64,000 nucleotides of DNA. Source: Gymnothorax reevesii (Eukaryota; Chordata; Actinopteri; Anguilliformes; Muraenidae). The position numbers were made by a program, and so were the translations under genes. Within the stretch, counting starts at the first letter, position 1. The number at the start of each line of letters is the position of its first letter. Where the stretch lies: positions 11,075,895 through 11,139,894 of the forward strand of contig CM056584.1 of the NCBI GenBank assembly GCA_029721435.1, given 5' to 3'. Below the pieces are notes generated by a model. That model saw only the letters and a program-made list of their open reading frames with translations. It was not told the DNA's origin and made no database searches. Positions 49,794 to 62,638 of this stretch are shown piece by piece.

Positions 49794-50189
49794 CAAAGAA
49801 AAAAAGTAAGATACTGGCATTCTCAGCAAACAAATGGCATAAGTGGTGACATGGCGACTGGAGTCCATCTAGTTGAATGCCAGAAGCAAACGAGCAAAAA
49901 TATACCAACCCAAGAAACTGTTCACCTCAAGGACAGACTGCAAGGCTTTCTGGAGGAGTTTGCGTGCAGAAAAAAAAATTAATGCGCAACAGGCAAATTT
50001 CTGTTTTGGGAGGAATACCCCTTTAATGGCATTGGTGATGGGCAATATTGCATGATTTATTTTTTCTGAGAAAAGTAAGAATAACTTTCTCTCTGGGGCG
50101 TGCGGGCGATCTTGCCTTTTCTCTTTTCCTTCAATCAGACATGCATGATCCAAATACTGCAGCCACAACAGATTGAGACCAGAATTATA

Positions 50190-51045
50190 CAACCCCAATT
50201 CAGAATAAGTTAGAACAGTATGTTAAATTAAAAATAAAAATTATGGCAGTGATCTGAAAATAAGATTTGATCTGTTTTGTGCTGTAAACTACGCAATAGC
50301 ATTGGACTATAATTCACCACATGAATTTTGTCAATTTGTCAAAGTCAGCACTTACTCCAATTCTGATTCTTGCAAAACATTTCAATAGACGTTGGGACAA
50401 TGAAGCATTTGCTGCTTTGTAATGTAGCCATTCCTTTTCGCGAGAGGGTTATTCCATACAAGTCACTAAGAGCCTCCGCGCTGACAAGGATTTTGCAAAA
50501 GGTTTTCACAAACTGGCAATAATGTCTGAATGACTTTTATCAGTTTTAGTTCCATTATGAAATTAGGGGGCGTGTGATACCCCCCTGGATGAAAAGGGGA
50601 TAATTTAATGGAAAATCCATCAGAATTTTAGAGCATTTTTGAAGCTGCAGAAAAGTTCCAATGGGTTTACGCTTCTGAAATTTAATGTGAGAGCAGGCAA
50701 CAATATTCTGTCTCTGAAACATCTGTCATTTTGAAGTTGCCTGTCATTATTTAGGGGCAGTGGGGTACAAAAGTTGGCAAAATCAAACGATCCCTATTGG
50801 GAACAAGTCAGGACTGCAGGCAGGCCAGTCCAGCACCTGCGCCCACTTCTAACGTAGTCATGTCACTGTACACAAAATGCCGTCTTGCATTTTGCAGAAA
50901 TATGCATGGGTTTCCCTGGAAAAGATGTCTTGAAGGCTGCATATGTTGCTTCAAAATGTCAAGAGTTCTTTTCAGCATTAATATGCCTTCACAGAACTGC
51001 AAGCTACCCTTGCCAAGGCCACCGATACAACCCCATGCCAAGAGT
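50190..51045 (-). mobile_element. Tc1-like remnant
   Basis: It begins ACAACCCCAATTCAGAATAA, a recognisable but diverged terminus. Further in it has GTCAGGACTGCAGGCAGGCC and CTTTTCAGCATTAATATGCC, matching the catalytic part of elements D and E in the minus orientation. No right terminus is seen. Confidence 0.6.
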
Positions 51046-51059
51046 GTAAAGAGCTGATT

Positions 51060-51195
51060 AAATGGTCAATAGAAGTTCATTAGCCTGTCTTGCCGAGAGG
51101 TAGTCACTTCCCCATGTAATGTCAAGAAGGAATTGATTTTCAAATGGCGTGTAATGGCTATCTGGCTGTGCACCTGGTGACACAAATGGGGACCT
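51060..51195. repeat. relative of the foldback element at 10.7 kb (right half)
   Basis: GTCACTTCCCCATGTAATGT, CAAGAAGG and TCAAATGGCGTGTAATGGC are collinear with 10795-10890. Confidence 0.5.
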
Positions 51196-51667
51196 GTAGT
51201 AATGTAATGTGCCGTAGCAGGCAAAATATCCAAACCCCTTCCCATCCCTCTCAGAGGCTCTTTTTTTGCCTTTCAATGATGGCCTCATGTATAAGTGGGC
51301 AAATTTGCAACCCCAGGCCCATCTTTGCCCTAGGAGGACAAGGCTCCTGGACACTACTGTTTTGCAAAATTATGATTGAAATCACCTGCTTTCATCAGCT
51401 GTTTTAAAACACACATTTTTTTTTCACATTAGTAGTCCTAAATTGCCCATTTTTTTTCTGAGCTTGGGTTGTATTTCTCACAACTCCACTAAGCAGACAA
51501 GGTCACAAATAAAAACTTTTTTTTAAATAACCCCAAGCGAGAACATTTCAGAAATAACAAATAAAATTTGACATCTATTCAACCTCTACTACACGGAACC
51601 TAGAGCCATTTCATGTTTTTCATTCATGGATTCAATTTTTCAGTGAAATTTTGTGCTCATTCCCAAT

Positions 51668-51950
51668 CTGATAATTGCAACAGACTCCATTAAGTCATTG
51701 CCGAGTAATTTATCGCAAATACAGATGTTTCAGCACAAATTTGCGTATTATTCGGCCAATACTGTCGCCATGGCAACCAAAATTGATAGGTGTCAAATTA
51801 AGAACAGGTCATACCAAATATGAAAGTAATCAGTCAAAAATTAGTCTGTACGGCGTCCACCAGGAATTGTCTACGTATATGGATGTGGCGGCCGAGACGA
51901 CAAGCATGAATCCAAAGTAGCTGCCCGACCTCTTCCCGGGGTTCCTCAAG
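51668..51950 (+). repeat. GGCAACCAAAAT dispersed repeat, copy 2
   Basis: CCAATACTGTCGCCATGGCA, ACCAAAATTGATAGGTG, AAATATGAAAGTAATCAG and GATGTGGCGGCCGAGACGA match 35390-35700. Confidence 0.6.
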
Positions 51951-52405
51951 AACGCAAATGGGCCAAGGTGAAGGCAAATTTGCCAACAGATGCTCATAAT
52001 CAAACACTTTCCCCAAAAACACTCTGGCAGGATTTCATGCATTTCATGCCATACAGCACTTAATATTAATAGAAGATTTAAAAAAATCCAGTCAAATCTC
52101 AATGTTTGAAGGGCAAGGCCGAAAACCAATTCTAAATGCTCATCTGCAATCCCTCAGACGTCACCGTCTTCAGAACTCATGCGAGGGCAATGGACATGAA
52201 GACAAAAGCTCAGAAATACCTTGTAAACCTGATGTATGACATCATCATCTTTCCAGCAGCACTGCTTACTTATCTGGGATCAATGTTGTCCAAAATTGAC
52301 AGTAACAGAGTGAAAGTGCAATTTTCAGTCTGACAAATCAAGATCTCAAGATGATGTTCTGACTGGTCACCACACCAAAGATGACAAGGACAACCCAAAG
52401 CCGCA

Positions 52406-52700
52406 TCCATAATGGGATGGGGGCGTGACACTGCCCGTGGTACAGGTGACAAGCATAATTTCGAGGGCACCATTACTGCACAAAGATAAATGCAAATTTT
52501 GGAGCAATACATGCTGCCAGAGATCTTCTCTGTTGCGGAAACATTCCTGCATTTCCCAGCAAGACGACGCCAAAGCAGAGAGTGCGGGTGCTATATTAGC
52601 CTGCCTGAAGTCCTCATCGGTATCCAGTTGAGAATATGTGGCACATCACACAGTAAAATACACTGCAACAAAAGCCTCAGACAACAGCACAACGGAGGAC
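52406..52700 (+). pseudogene. old Tc1-like transposase remnant
   Basis: Diverged text collinear with the catalytic part of elements D and E: GTGGTACAGGTGACAAGCAT, GGGCACCATTACTGC, TTTTGGAGCAATACATGCTG and TTTCCCAGCAAGACGACGCC (the QQD region). It then has CTGAAGTCCTCATCGGTATC and CAGTTGAGAATATGTGGC. Many substitutions and frameshifts; no termini seen. Confidence 0.6.
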
Positions 52701-53945
52701 CTGCACAGAGGCAGAATGGGGAAAATACAGTTTAACAAAACAGTGAGATGGCTCATGTTACACAAAAGGTTAACAGCCAACTGTGCCAATTTTTTAGACC
52801 TTTCCAGTTATCGCACTGTATATTCTCAATGTGCCAAGTTAAATTCGTAGGCAAAAACGTTAAATAATGTGTTTCTGTTCCGTTTTAAGCAAAGAAAAGC
52901 TTCATGAGACACTTCAAAACCAACCATTTATATTTTGTTTAAATGTATTTTTTTGGATTTGAGGTTGTAAAACTGTTCTTCCTAATCCATCATCATCATC
53001 AAAAAAAAGAAGAACACTATTTTAATCTTCCAAAGGGAATCCAGCAACATGTGTTACTATGTCTGACTGCCATTTTCCCAGTAAGCATTCCTGTGAGTGA
53101 ACAGTTTCCCTACATCGCGGCGGAGAGCACACACCATGTGTCCGACAGAAGTACTGAAAGGCGATTCCGCAAAAGCCAAAGCTGGCGTGACACCAGTGAC
53201 CTTTCCCCTCCAGGGCCGGCACCATGCACTCCACGTAGTACAGAGAAGCCCCTAAATCCCCCCCACCAGTCCCCTTCAGCTCTGATTGGCCGGTTCTCAG
53301 CGCCTCACTGGTGACAGATGGGCTGAATAAGGGGGAGGGGGGGAGGGTTGTGTGTTTGGCCCACTGTCACTTTAATGAATGACATCCCCACCCCCACCAC
53401 CCCAGGCCGCGTAACCTAAGCCCCGACCTGCGCTGAGGGCCTTTTCCGAAACGTGCAATGGAGGCGAGGGCTGCCAGAGCTGGCCGCATCAGTGGGAGGA
53501 GCAATACAGCTAATTATCGTCACACTCATTGTGCGGCGAAGTGGCAAGCGTGCGCCGATGACACAAAGAGGGCCCCGGACCCCATATGCGGGGACGTATC
53601 GCCCACTCTCCGATCGGCAGGCCTGCAGCACGTTCCCTTCTCATTTGCATTTAAATGCCTTAATTTTGACCACCGTCATCATGCTCTGTCCCAAACAGCA
53701 GCAACTCCCCACCCACCCCCAATGGAGTGGGGGCTGACAGAATTCAAGCAGCTGGCACATGATCAGGACCACCAATCGATCAGGATGGAATTGGTATGCG
53801 TTAAATTAGAATTGCTCGAAGTCTGAAAACACCAATAGAGAACGGCGTTCCTGGTGGGCAATTCCAAACATCCCCTCCATGACAGACACTAAAATGATTC
53901 CCAAGTGAAAATGGAGGGGAAAATGGAGCTTTTTCCTCGTGAATA

Positions 53946-55510
53946 TACAACCCCCATTGCAAAATAGTTGGAACAAAGTGTAAATTGTGAATAAAATCAA
54001 AGCGCAATGACTTTCAAATCACACCAGCCAGTATTTTATTCACAACACAACAGAGATAACAAGGCAAATGTTGAAATTGAGAAATTTTACAATTTTGTCC
54101 ACAAAATGAGTTGATTTCAAATTTGATGGCTGTTACAGGTCTCAAAAAAGTTGGGACAGGGGCCTGTTTACCATGCTGAAGCATCGCCTCTTCTTTTTAA
54201 CACAGAGTGGAGGCGTCTGGGCATTGAGGAGACAAGTTTCTTGAGTTTAGCCATTGGAATTTGATCCCACTCTTGTTTAATACAGGCTTCCAGCTGCTGG
54301 AGAGTTTTGGGCCTCCTTTGATGGACTTTGTTTAATTTTGCGCTAAATGTTCTCAATTGGTGAAAGATCAGGACTGCAGGCAGGCCAGTTCAGCACATGG
54401 ACTCTTCTACTACGAAGCCATGCTGTTGTAATAGCTGCAGTATGAGGTTTTGCATTGTCCTGCTGAAATACACAAGGCCTTCCCTGGAATAGATGTCATC
54501 TGGAGGGGAGCATATGCTGCTCTAAATCTCTTATATACCTTTCAGCATTTATGGTGCTTCTTAAAACATGCAAGTGTCCCACACCTTGTGCATTAATGCA
54601 TCCCCATACCATCAGATGCGCTGGCTTTTGAACTGAACGCTGATAACAGGAGGGGTGGTCTTTCTCCTCTTTAGCCCAGAGGATATGACACCCATGATTT
54701 CCAGGAAGAATGTCAAATTTGAACTTGTCTGACCACAGGACACTTTGCTGCAGTCCATTTTAAATGAGTCTGGGCCCACAGAACACGGCAGCGCTTCTGG
54801 ATCATTCTCAATAATGGCTTCCTTTTTGCATGATTGAGTTTTAGGTGGCATCTGTCGATGGTACAGTGGACTGCGTTCGACACTGGTTTCTTGAAGTATT
54901 CCTGGGCCCATTTAGTAATGTCAATGACAATCACGAGCCGAAGACCACGGGCATCCAGTAAAGGTCTTCGGCCTTGTCCCATATGCACAGATATTTTTCC
55001 GGCTTCTATGAATCTTTTGATGTCATGCACTGTCGATGATGAGACCTTAAAAGCCTTTGCAATTTGAAGTTGAGGAACATTGTTTTTAAATTATTCCACA
55101 ATTTTTTTTACACAAGCTTTCACAGGTTAGAGAGCCTCTGGCCATCTTTACTTCTGAGAGACTCAGCCTCTCTGAGACATCCCTTTTATAGCCAATCATG
55201 TTACACACCTGATGGCAGTTAACTTAATTACTTGCTAAATGTTCTTTCAGCTGATTCTCTGAAATATAAATTGCTTTTTCAGCCCTTTTTTGCCTGTCTC
55301 CCAACTTTTTTGAAACCAGTTCCAGCCAAAAAATTAAAAAAAATCTCATTTTGTGGATAAAAATGTAAAATGTCTCAGTTACAACACTTCAAATGTTATC
55401 CATGTTCTATTGTACATAACATATTGGCTCATGTGATCTGAAAGTCATTGCATTTTGATTTTATTCACAATTTACACTTCGTCCCAACTATTTTGGGAAT
55501 TGGGGTTGTA
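53946..55510 (-). mobile_element. Tc1-like element D
   Basis: Complete at both ends and flanked by TA. The left end is ACAACCCCCATTGCAAAATA and the right end is TATTTTGGGAATTGGGGTTG. The arms share AAATTGTGAATAAAATCAAA and GCAATGACTTTCA. It is the same subfamily as A and E. The length is 1.57 kb. Confidence 0.85.
54168..55145 (-). pseudogene. Tc1-like transposase of element D, frameshifted
   Basis: The start codon context (ATGGCCAGAGG) lies at 55145, and the stop at 54168 follows a tail ending KRRGDASAW. Readable pieces are the DNA-binding part (54713-55030, [14 protein letters not shown]), the centre (54612-54911) and the C-terminus (54168-54356, RRPKTLQQLEACIKQEWDQI). They fall in different frames. 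Confidence 0.75.
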
Positions 55511-56769
55511 GTAGGGCATCATGATACTCATACCATGATACTCATACTCAAAAAAAAAAATACTTGTGAATACATCAACAGAATTTTGTTGATCAAATGG
55601 CAAAATGTGCAATGGCACTTGGCAACTGAAAATTGGAAAGTTGTGAGTCACGCCTAAAATATTGTGAAATAAGCCATAGGTTTCCAGCAACACATCAGAT
55701 TTTGTTTGAAATGAATTTATTGACCACATTGGTACAGTGAATAAAATGTTTAGATCGGAAATAAATAACTGTGGCATGAAATCTTCAGCCAGCTGAATTT
55801 CTGAATTTCAAGCGCCTCTGAATTTCTGCTTGCCCGACAAAATTTATACTTGTCCCGGGTGCTCTGAACAGAGATTTTGCAAGCCCTGTAGTGCAGCATT
55901 TTGCAACACAGGACAATACTGTGCTGATTTCAGTACCAAATTACTAGGGTGCAGTAATCAAAATGGGATGTGTCAGAAACTGGCTCTAACTGTGATGACC
56001 CAGTGCTGATTGGTCAGAGATGCAGATTGTGAACTGAAAACGAAAACATAAGACATTAGAAGGGGTGTCAGGCAGGAAGGAGCGCCTACGAAGCGAGTGA
56101 GAGATCGAGTGAGCAGGGCGACCTTTTTCACAGCTGCACAGCTGGGCGTCACTGTGGCTTGTCCGCAGCCACTTACGTGACATCACACTTGACGCTCTCG
56201 TGTACCAAAGCCCTGTGGCCTGAGGCAGAGCTTTTCCGAGAAAGCCCACGACAGCATTTCACCGCCATGCAGCCCTGATTGTAAGAGGTCTGTCCCCACA
56301 GGAGAGCGCCCCTCAAGAGGAAAGCATTCAGTTATTCTTCATTAAGCAAACCAACATCTTTAAGGCTGGAGGACCAAGCGGAAATAAGGCAGCACCAAAT
56401 TAATGGAAATAAATAAAATGAAACCACCATCAGTTTACCGACCCAGAGTGAGATCTAAACAAGTTCCAGCTCTTCTGAAGAGGGGCAAGGAACCTGATCC
56501 AGATCGGACCAGCTTGGGAGTAGGATTTCTTTCCAACCAAACAGAGTCACACTCGATTCTGCTAATCATGGCCCAGAGGGACATCTCCCATGCCCAATTG
56601 GTGGAATCAGGTGTGATGATGCTTGAATATAGCGAAAGCCAGCACCCACGCTGGCCCCATTCCTCACACCTGTTTAGGGCAGCAAGGACCAGAGGAAACA
56701 GACAGATGATTTAAAAGGAAAGTGTTCCTTCCTGCAACAATATGAATTCATTACAGACGTTAAATTGCC

Positions 56770-56945
56770 ATTTTCAAAGTGACTTACAGTTGATTTAACT
56801 AATCAGAGGCCAATTCCCCCAAGGATAAACATGGGGTGCAATGTTCTGCTCTAGGGCCCAACAATCTGATTGCACCAGGGATTAAACCACCAATCTCCTG
56901 AGCCCAAGTCCAACACCTTAACGACCAGGTGACTGGCTGCCCCAC
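56770..56945 (-). mobile_element. tRNA-derived SINE (minus strand)
   Basis: Reverse-complement reading gives a tRNA-like head with GGTGGTTTAATCCC (B-box-like) and a GGGCCCTAGAGCAGAAC phrase, then a 3' part ending CTGTAAGTCACTTTG. This layout is common in fish SINEs. It is diverged. Confidence 0.55.
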
Positions 56946-58591
56946 AGCCTGGGAAATTAAAGACCACCAACAAAAATGCTTTGATTCAACATTTCTGCAA
57001 CATCCACTGGCGTGCAAAACCTTTCGTAAAAAGCGGCTACATCACAGCGAAAGAGCTCTCTCTACAGGCACTACATATTATTCAGCACTGGCATATTCAC
57101 CAAGTGATTGAAGCAGTCCAGCAGAGACAGATCACATTCACAGCTTAGGGCCTGACAACACTTATCGATTCTTTGGAGGACGAGTCCAAACCACAGTCAA
57201 TAAACACACCGACCACCAAACAGTCTTAAACGAGGGATACTGTGATTGAGCGATTATTGTAGAATGCTATCCGGTCCAATCAATGCTATGGATTACATGA
57301 CTGCTGGATGCTTTTTGCGCAAACATTAAGCAAATGTACAGTTGCTACGGTTTAAGAGCCAGTGGCGCCCATGATGTGTAGAAATCTGGCCACTTGAGGA
57401 GGAGGGCAGAGGAGGCAAATTGGAGATTCTCCTTTTAAGAAAAAAAAAATTCCAAGATGTGCATTTCAAATGCACTATAGATTGTGTAAATAAGAGCTCG
57501 TCAGGATTTTTCACTTTCAGAAAACTAGGCCTACTATGGCGTTAGAACACTACCAAAGATTGTGTGAGCGAATGAGACCTGTGCACAACATCCGCGCGCA
57601 TGAATCAAACATACGAGGAGAAATGCATTCTCGCAAAACTATTTACGAGCGCTTTCAAAGAAATCGCCAACAATATTGTATATTGTATCCTGCATTTTTG
57701 CTCCCTCAAGCAATATTTTAGCCTGCGAAGAGAAATTCATGCTGCGAATGGGGTTGTTTTTTTTTACGTTACTACCATAGGTTTGTTCGAAGTGGGGGAC
57801 TTCAAATGCGGCTGGCCAGCTAAATTTGACTTTTACTACAATGCTAGTTTTGTTTTCAAACAAGAAGTTAGTATGTCATTAAATGAGAAAAAAATGAATC
57901 CATGCAGATGTTGAAGGTCCCTCCCCTGAAGACTCCTGACTGTGATGCTGTCGTCCCTTCACAACAGAAATTGGAAGACATGTGACCCAAGCTTTGCAGA
58001 AAACAAAAGTCTTTCACTGACTTAAAGTATGTAAGTACAGCCTGCAATGCCGCACACCAGTTTCCTGACCAGAATTTTCACAACAATTTTCTCAGTCGCC
58101 ATGCATGATCTCAGACTGTTATTTCCAAGTAATTACTTTTGAACTTATGTTACGTTTAGATTCAGTTCACTTTACCTTCGCTAAATGCTTAACCATAAAA
58201 TTATTCAAAGCTTGATAATGAGCGAGTCAGTACGGAGTAGTTGTTAAAATTGCACTGAAGGAACCAAGCGCAGATCAGCAGAAAATGCTTGCAGGGCTTT
58301 TAACAATGAGCTGAAAACAACAAGGACAACTTGTGACAGGCGCACAGACTGGAATAGCGGTCAGAAAGTCCATTCAGGCTATCGGCAAACAACGTCAGAA
58401 ACAGTGATTCTGCACCGTGTTCATCAACAGTTCAGGGTCAGATGTTGGGTAGTCAAGATGATTTGTTAAACCTGCAGAATAAGGCCTCCACTGTTGCCCG
58501 GATGGGAGTGGGGTCTGTCTCTGCTCTGAAGGCATCTCGAGAACAGGGAGAGGCTGTACCTATTAAATTGCACTAGTTGCATCAGTTCTAC

Positions 58592-60130
58592 TAAAACCCA
58601 AATTCCGAAATAGTTGGGATGAAGTGTAAATTGTGAATAAAATCAAAATGCAATGACTTTCAGATCACACAAGCCAAATGTTATTTACAGTGGAATATAG
58701 AGAACATTTCAGATGTTGATACTGAGACATTTAACATTTCCATCCACAAAATTAGCTCATTTTAAAATTTCTGGTTGCAACAGGTCTCAAAAAAGTTGGG
58801 ACACAGCAAAAAAAGGGCTGAAAAAGCTATTAACATAGAAGAAAATTAGCTGAAAGAACATTTAGCAAGTAATTAAGCTACCTGGCATAAGGTGTGTAAC
58901 ATGATTGGCTATAAAAGGGATGTCTTAGAGAGGCTGAGTCTCTCAGAAGTAAAGATGGCCAGAGGCTCTCCAACCCGTGAAGGCTTGTGTAAAAAAATTG
59001 TGGAAAACTTTAAAAACAATGTTCCTCAACTTCAAATTACAAAGGCTTTGAAGGTCTCATTATCGACAGTGCAAAACATCATCAAAAGATTCAGAGAAAC
59101 TTGAAAAATCTCTGAGTGTAAGGGAAAAGAAAGAAGACCTTTACTGGATGCCCATGATCTTTGGGCCCTCAGACACCACTGCATCACTCACCGACATGAT
59201 TCTGTCATTGACATTACTAAATGGGCCAAGGAATACTTCCAAAAACCACTGTCTGTAAACACCGTATCTGCACAGATGCCACCGAAAACTCCATCTTGCA
59301 AAAAGGAAGCCATTGTTGAGCATGATCCAGAAGCGCCGCCATGTTCTGTGGGCCAAGGCTCATTTAAAATGGACTGTAGCAAAGTGTCCTGTGGTCAGAG
59401 TCCAAATTTGACATTCTTGTTGGAAATCATGGTCGTCGTGTCCTCTGGGCTAAAGAGGAGAAACACCACCCCTCCTGTTATCAGCGTTCAGTTCAAAAGC
59501 CAGCATCTCTGATGGTGTGGGACACTTGCATGTTTTAAAAAGCACCATGAATGCTGAAAGGTATACAAAGATTTTAGAGCAACATATGCTCCTCTCCAGA
59601 TGACAACTATTCCAGGGAAGACCTTGAGTATTTCAGCAGGACAATGCAAAACCACATACTGCAGCTATTACAACGGCATGGCTTCATAGTAGAAGAGTCC
59701 GTGTGCTGAACTGGCCTGTCTGCAGTCCTGATCTTTCACCAATTGAGAACATTTGGCGCACAATTTAACGAAAACTCCGTCAAAGGAGACCCAAAACTCT
59801 CCAGCAGCTGGAAGTCTGTATTAAACAAGATCAAATCAAATTCCAATGGCTAAATTCAAGAAACTTGTCTCCTCAATGCCCAGACGCCTCCACTCTGGGC
59901 TAAAAAGAAGAGGGGATGCTACACCATGGTAACCAGGCCCCTGTCAAACTTTTGAGACCTGTAACAGCCATCAAATTGGAAATTCTCATTTTGTGGATAA
60001 AATTATAAAACTTCTCAGTTTCAACATTTGCTGTTATCTCTGTTAAAAATACTGGCTGGTGTGATTTGAAAGTCATTACGTCTTGATTTTATTCACAATT
60101 TATCCCAACTATTTCGGAATTGGGGTTGTA
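58592..60130 (+). mobile_element. Tc1-like element E
   Basis: The left end is AAACCCAAATTCCGAAATAG and the right end is CTATTTCGGAATTGGGGTTG, then TA. The inner arms share GTGAATAAAATCAAAATGCA. About 1.54 kb, same subfamily as A and D but in opposite orientation to D. Confidence 0.85.
58955..59932 (+). pseudogene. Tc1-like transposase of element E, with stops
   Basis: It starts MARGSPTREGLCKKIVENFK with helix-turn-helix text QLQITKALKVSLSTVQNI. A TGA interrupts just after RFRET near 59102, where element A has GGA. Later frames hold the QQDNA and PIENIW catalytic text and a C-terminal tail ending RRGDATPW. The E in PIENIW is the usual DD34E residue, unlike element B. Confidence 0.75.
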
Positions 60131-60497
60131 CTTCTACCTAGATCACTGAAACCGAGAGCACTAGGACTCAAGATAATGAGCTGGCTAGGAAACTTCACTC
60201 AGGCAGAACAATCGAGCAACAATTTACACCGACTTAGCGACTTATACACACAACATTAATCAGTGGGATAGGAAATGCGGAGGGAAACGAGAATGGCAGG
60301 TGGTAGACTGAGTAGTTCTCTCAACTTTTAGAGGAGTGAGAGCGATTGGTCTAATTAATGCAAATTAACTGATGAGTCAGCCGAATGTGCATAAGAACTT
60401 AGGAGTGAACAGAGTCTTTGGACATACTTTGGGAACAATCTTTGCAGCATACTCAGCATTCAACAAAATGGACCCAATATTTTTGGAGGTAATTAAA

Positions 60498-60690
60498 CTA
60501 GGGCTGTCACTATAATTAATCGCGATTAATTTAAGCACTATAAAAGTAACTTCCACTAAGAGGCAGACAGACGAGCTTGCTTATTACCTTTCCTATGACA
60601 CTCACCTAATGCGGTCATTTGAAAAGCTTCCGGGAAGAAAACTGTGATTTGAAGTCCACTAATTAGCAGCGAGGTTGGACAGCCTCCATC
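60498..60690 (+). repeat. hAT-like dispersed repeat, copy 3
   Basis: It starts AGGGCTGTCACTATAATTAA and TCGCGATTAATTTAAGC, then GAGGCAGACAGACGAGCTTG and CCTATGACACTCACCTAATG. It is the longest head of the three copies. Confidence 0.55.
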
Positions 60691-60793
60691 ACCTTGGCAT
60701 AATTAGCTCACCTTAAATCAATTCCTGTGTACTTTGCCTGACTTGCAATCAAGCCATTTATTCAGCCAACTGACACATCAAAACCAAAACTGC

Positions 60794-60797
<4 letters not shown>

Positions 60798-60855
<58 letters not shown>
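60798..60855. repeat. TA microsatellite
   Basis: An uninterrupted (TA)n of about 29 units in intron 1. Confidence 0.93.
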
Positions 60856-60857
<2 letters not shown>

Positions 60858-61914
60858 CTGCTTGCGTTCTATGCTCAGTAAAGCCGCTTACATACTGGTT
60901 CCAAAACGAATTTTTCGCACGACTGATTACAGTCAAAGTCAATGTTTATTCTTTGGTTTTCTTCAGTTGTAGATGGACTAAAGTCTTTTTTCGGTCTTTT
61001 TTGAAAATTAGTTCGATGGATTGAACAGATTCACGCTTTATTTCCACACCAGAGATAAAATAGGGTGTAAATAAATAGTGCTTGTAGTCAGTGACCAAAT
61101 CAATTCCATGACCATTGACATTGTGAATTAAATATCACATGCACCATAAAGACTGTCCGACGCGAAATGCTGCACGTCCGGCAGCCAGCAAAAAGTAAAA
61201 GTATTGATATGAGAACAGATTTCTAAATGAAAGAAGAATAAAAATATACCACCAACAAACAGAACATCCAAAAAAGATGGCCCGCAAATAAATAAATCGC
61301 AGTGTTTATTGGATGTTCCGTTCGTTGAAAAAATGTTTCTTTTTTATTCTTTATTTCGTGATCAATGTGTTCAAATTGTCCTCTTTTTTCGGCTGTCAGA
61401 CAAAGTATTTTGCAATTAATGTTCGACAGGCATTGTACATCATCCCGCGCCAATGTCGACTCACTTTATTGAGCAGAGCTTAAACATAAACACTGATTGA
61501 AATTCTGGGTACTCATCTTAAAACAACTGAGCCCTCATCAAAACTTTCACGCTTAATATCTAAAAGATTCAGTAGATTTGAAGAAATTAAAAACTATAAT
61601 CAACTGTTGGACATAAGTTATACTGAAACCATCCGATTGTCAGACACGGAGATATTTAAACCCTGTCCGACTTTCGGGCACTAAGACACTGCATTCAACG
61701 CAGCAACACAATCTGTCGTGCAAAAAATTTGTTTTGCGTCCAGTGTGCAAGCGGCTTACCCCTTTGCGCGGAATACAAAATTTTGCCAATTTTTCCTGTT
61801 GTGCATGAGCCTATTTAAGCTTTAGAACTCAGGATTTGTGACACAGAGATTTTTGAAAATTATTCAAGTGAAGCTAGACATTTGGAAATTCAATTACAGA
61901 ATTGTTTAGGAATT

Positions 61915-61970
61915 AAATTTTGGAATTTACGGACGCCGGCGTCTACATCTGCAGAAAGGGGTTAATACTA
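61915..61970 (+). repeat. dispersed repeat shared with 34.7 kb
   Basis: GGAATTTACGGACGCCGGCG, TCTACATCTGCA and GAAAGGGGTTAATA match 34675-34765. Confidence 0.5.
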
Positions 61971-62160
61971 CTATTATTGTCACTTTGGTTTTATCGTTTT
62001 TAGTGGGGGAAAAGAATACAGCCTGATTGCTATGATCTCGTACTGAGTTAAGATCACATATTGAAAATAAATGTGTAACGTATCTTGCATTGTTGTCCAT
62101 GCATGTAAACGACAACATTTTAAGCAGCAACAGGGTGTAACAAGTCAACACTGTCAACAA

Positions 62161-62638
62161 CATCCCCCACCAATCGTGTGCTTCTAATTTTCACTCCATC
62201 AAGGCCTTTATGGTCTGAAGCTACACACCAAATTTGTTTGTCCTATCTGCAATAGTTTCCGAGAGAAGTTGTCCCCTTTCTCTCAGACGAACGGACGCAC
62301 ACACGGAGGTCAAACCTATATTCCCCCCCCCCACTTCGTGTTGGCGGGGGATAATAGGAACATGCTATCCATCCATCGTTTCTCTTCCCAATGATGCAGG
62401 CAGAAGAAACAAGTCAACATGGTCTACAACATCCCCCTCCAATCGTGTGCTTCTTATTTTCAAACTCCATCAAGGCCTTTATGGTCTGAAGTTACACACC
62501 AAATTTGGTTGTCCTATCTGTTATAGTTTCTGAGAAAAGTTGTCCCCTTTCTCTCGGAAGGACGGACAGACGCACACACGCACGGACGGAGTTCAAACCT
62601 TTATCCCCCTTCCGCTTTGTGTTGGCGGGGGATAATAA
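62161..62638. mobile_element. hairpin-ended elements H7 and H8, tandem pair
   Basis: Two copies with a period of about 269 bp share CCAATCGTGTGCTTCT, CCATCAAGGCCTTTATGGTC, ACACACCAAATTTG, GTTGTCCCCTTTCTCTC and a GGACGGACAGACGCAC-type run. H7 has the 5' motif CATCCCCC (62161-62168) and ends GGCGGGGGATAATA (62343-62356). H8 has the 5' motif ACATCCCCC (62429-62437) and a hairpin of TTATCCCCC (62601-62609) with GGCGGGGGATAATAA (62624-62638). Confidence 0.75.

Noticed and set aside
50577..50601. Another hairpin-ended element (ATACCCCCC...GGGGATAA)
   Set aside because: The hairpin fits the pattern but no matching 5' motif or microsatellite run precedes it, and it lies in a Tc1 remnant.
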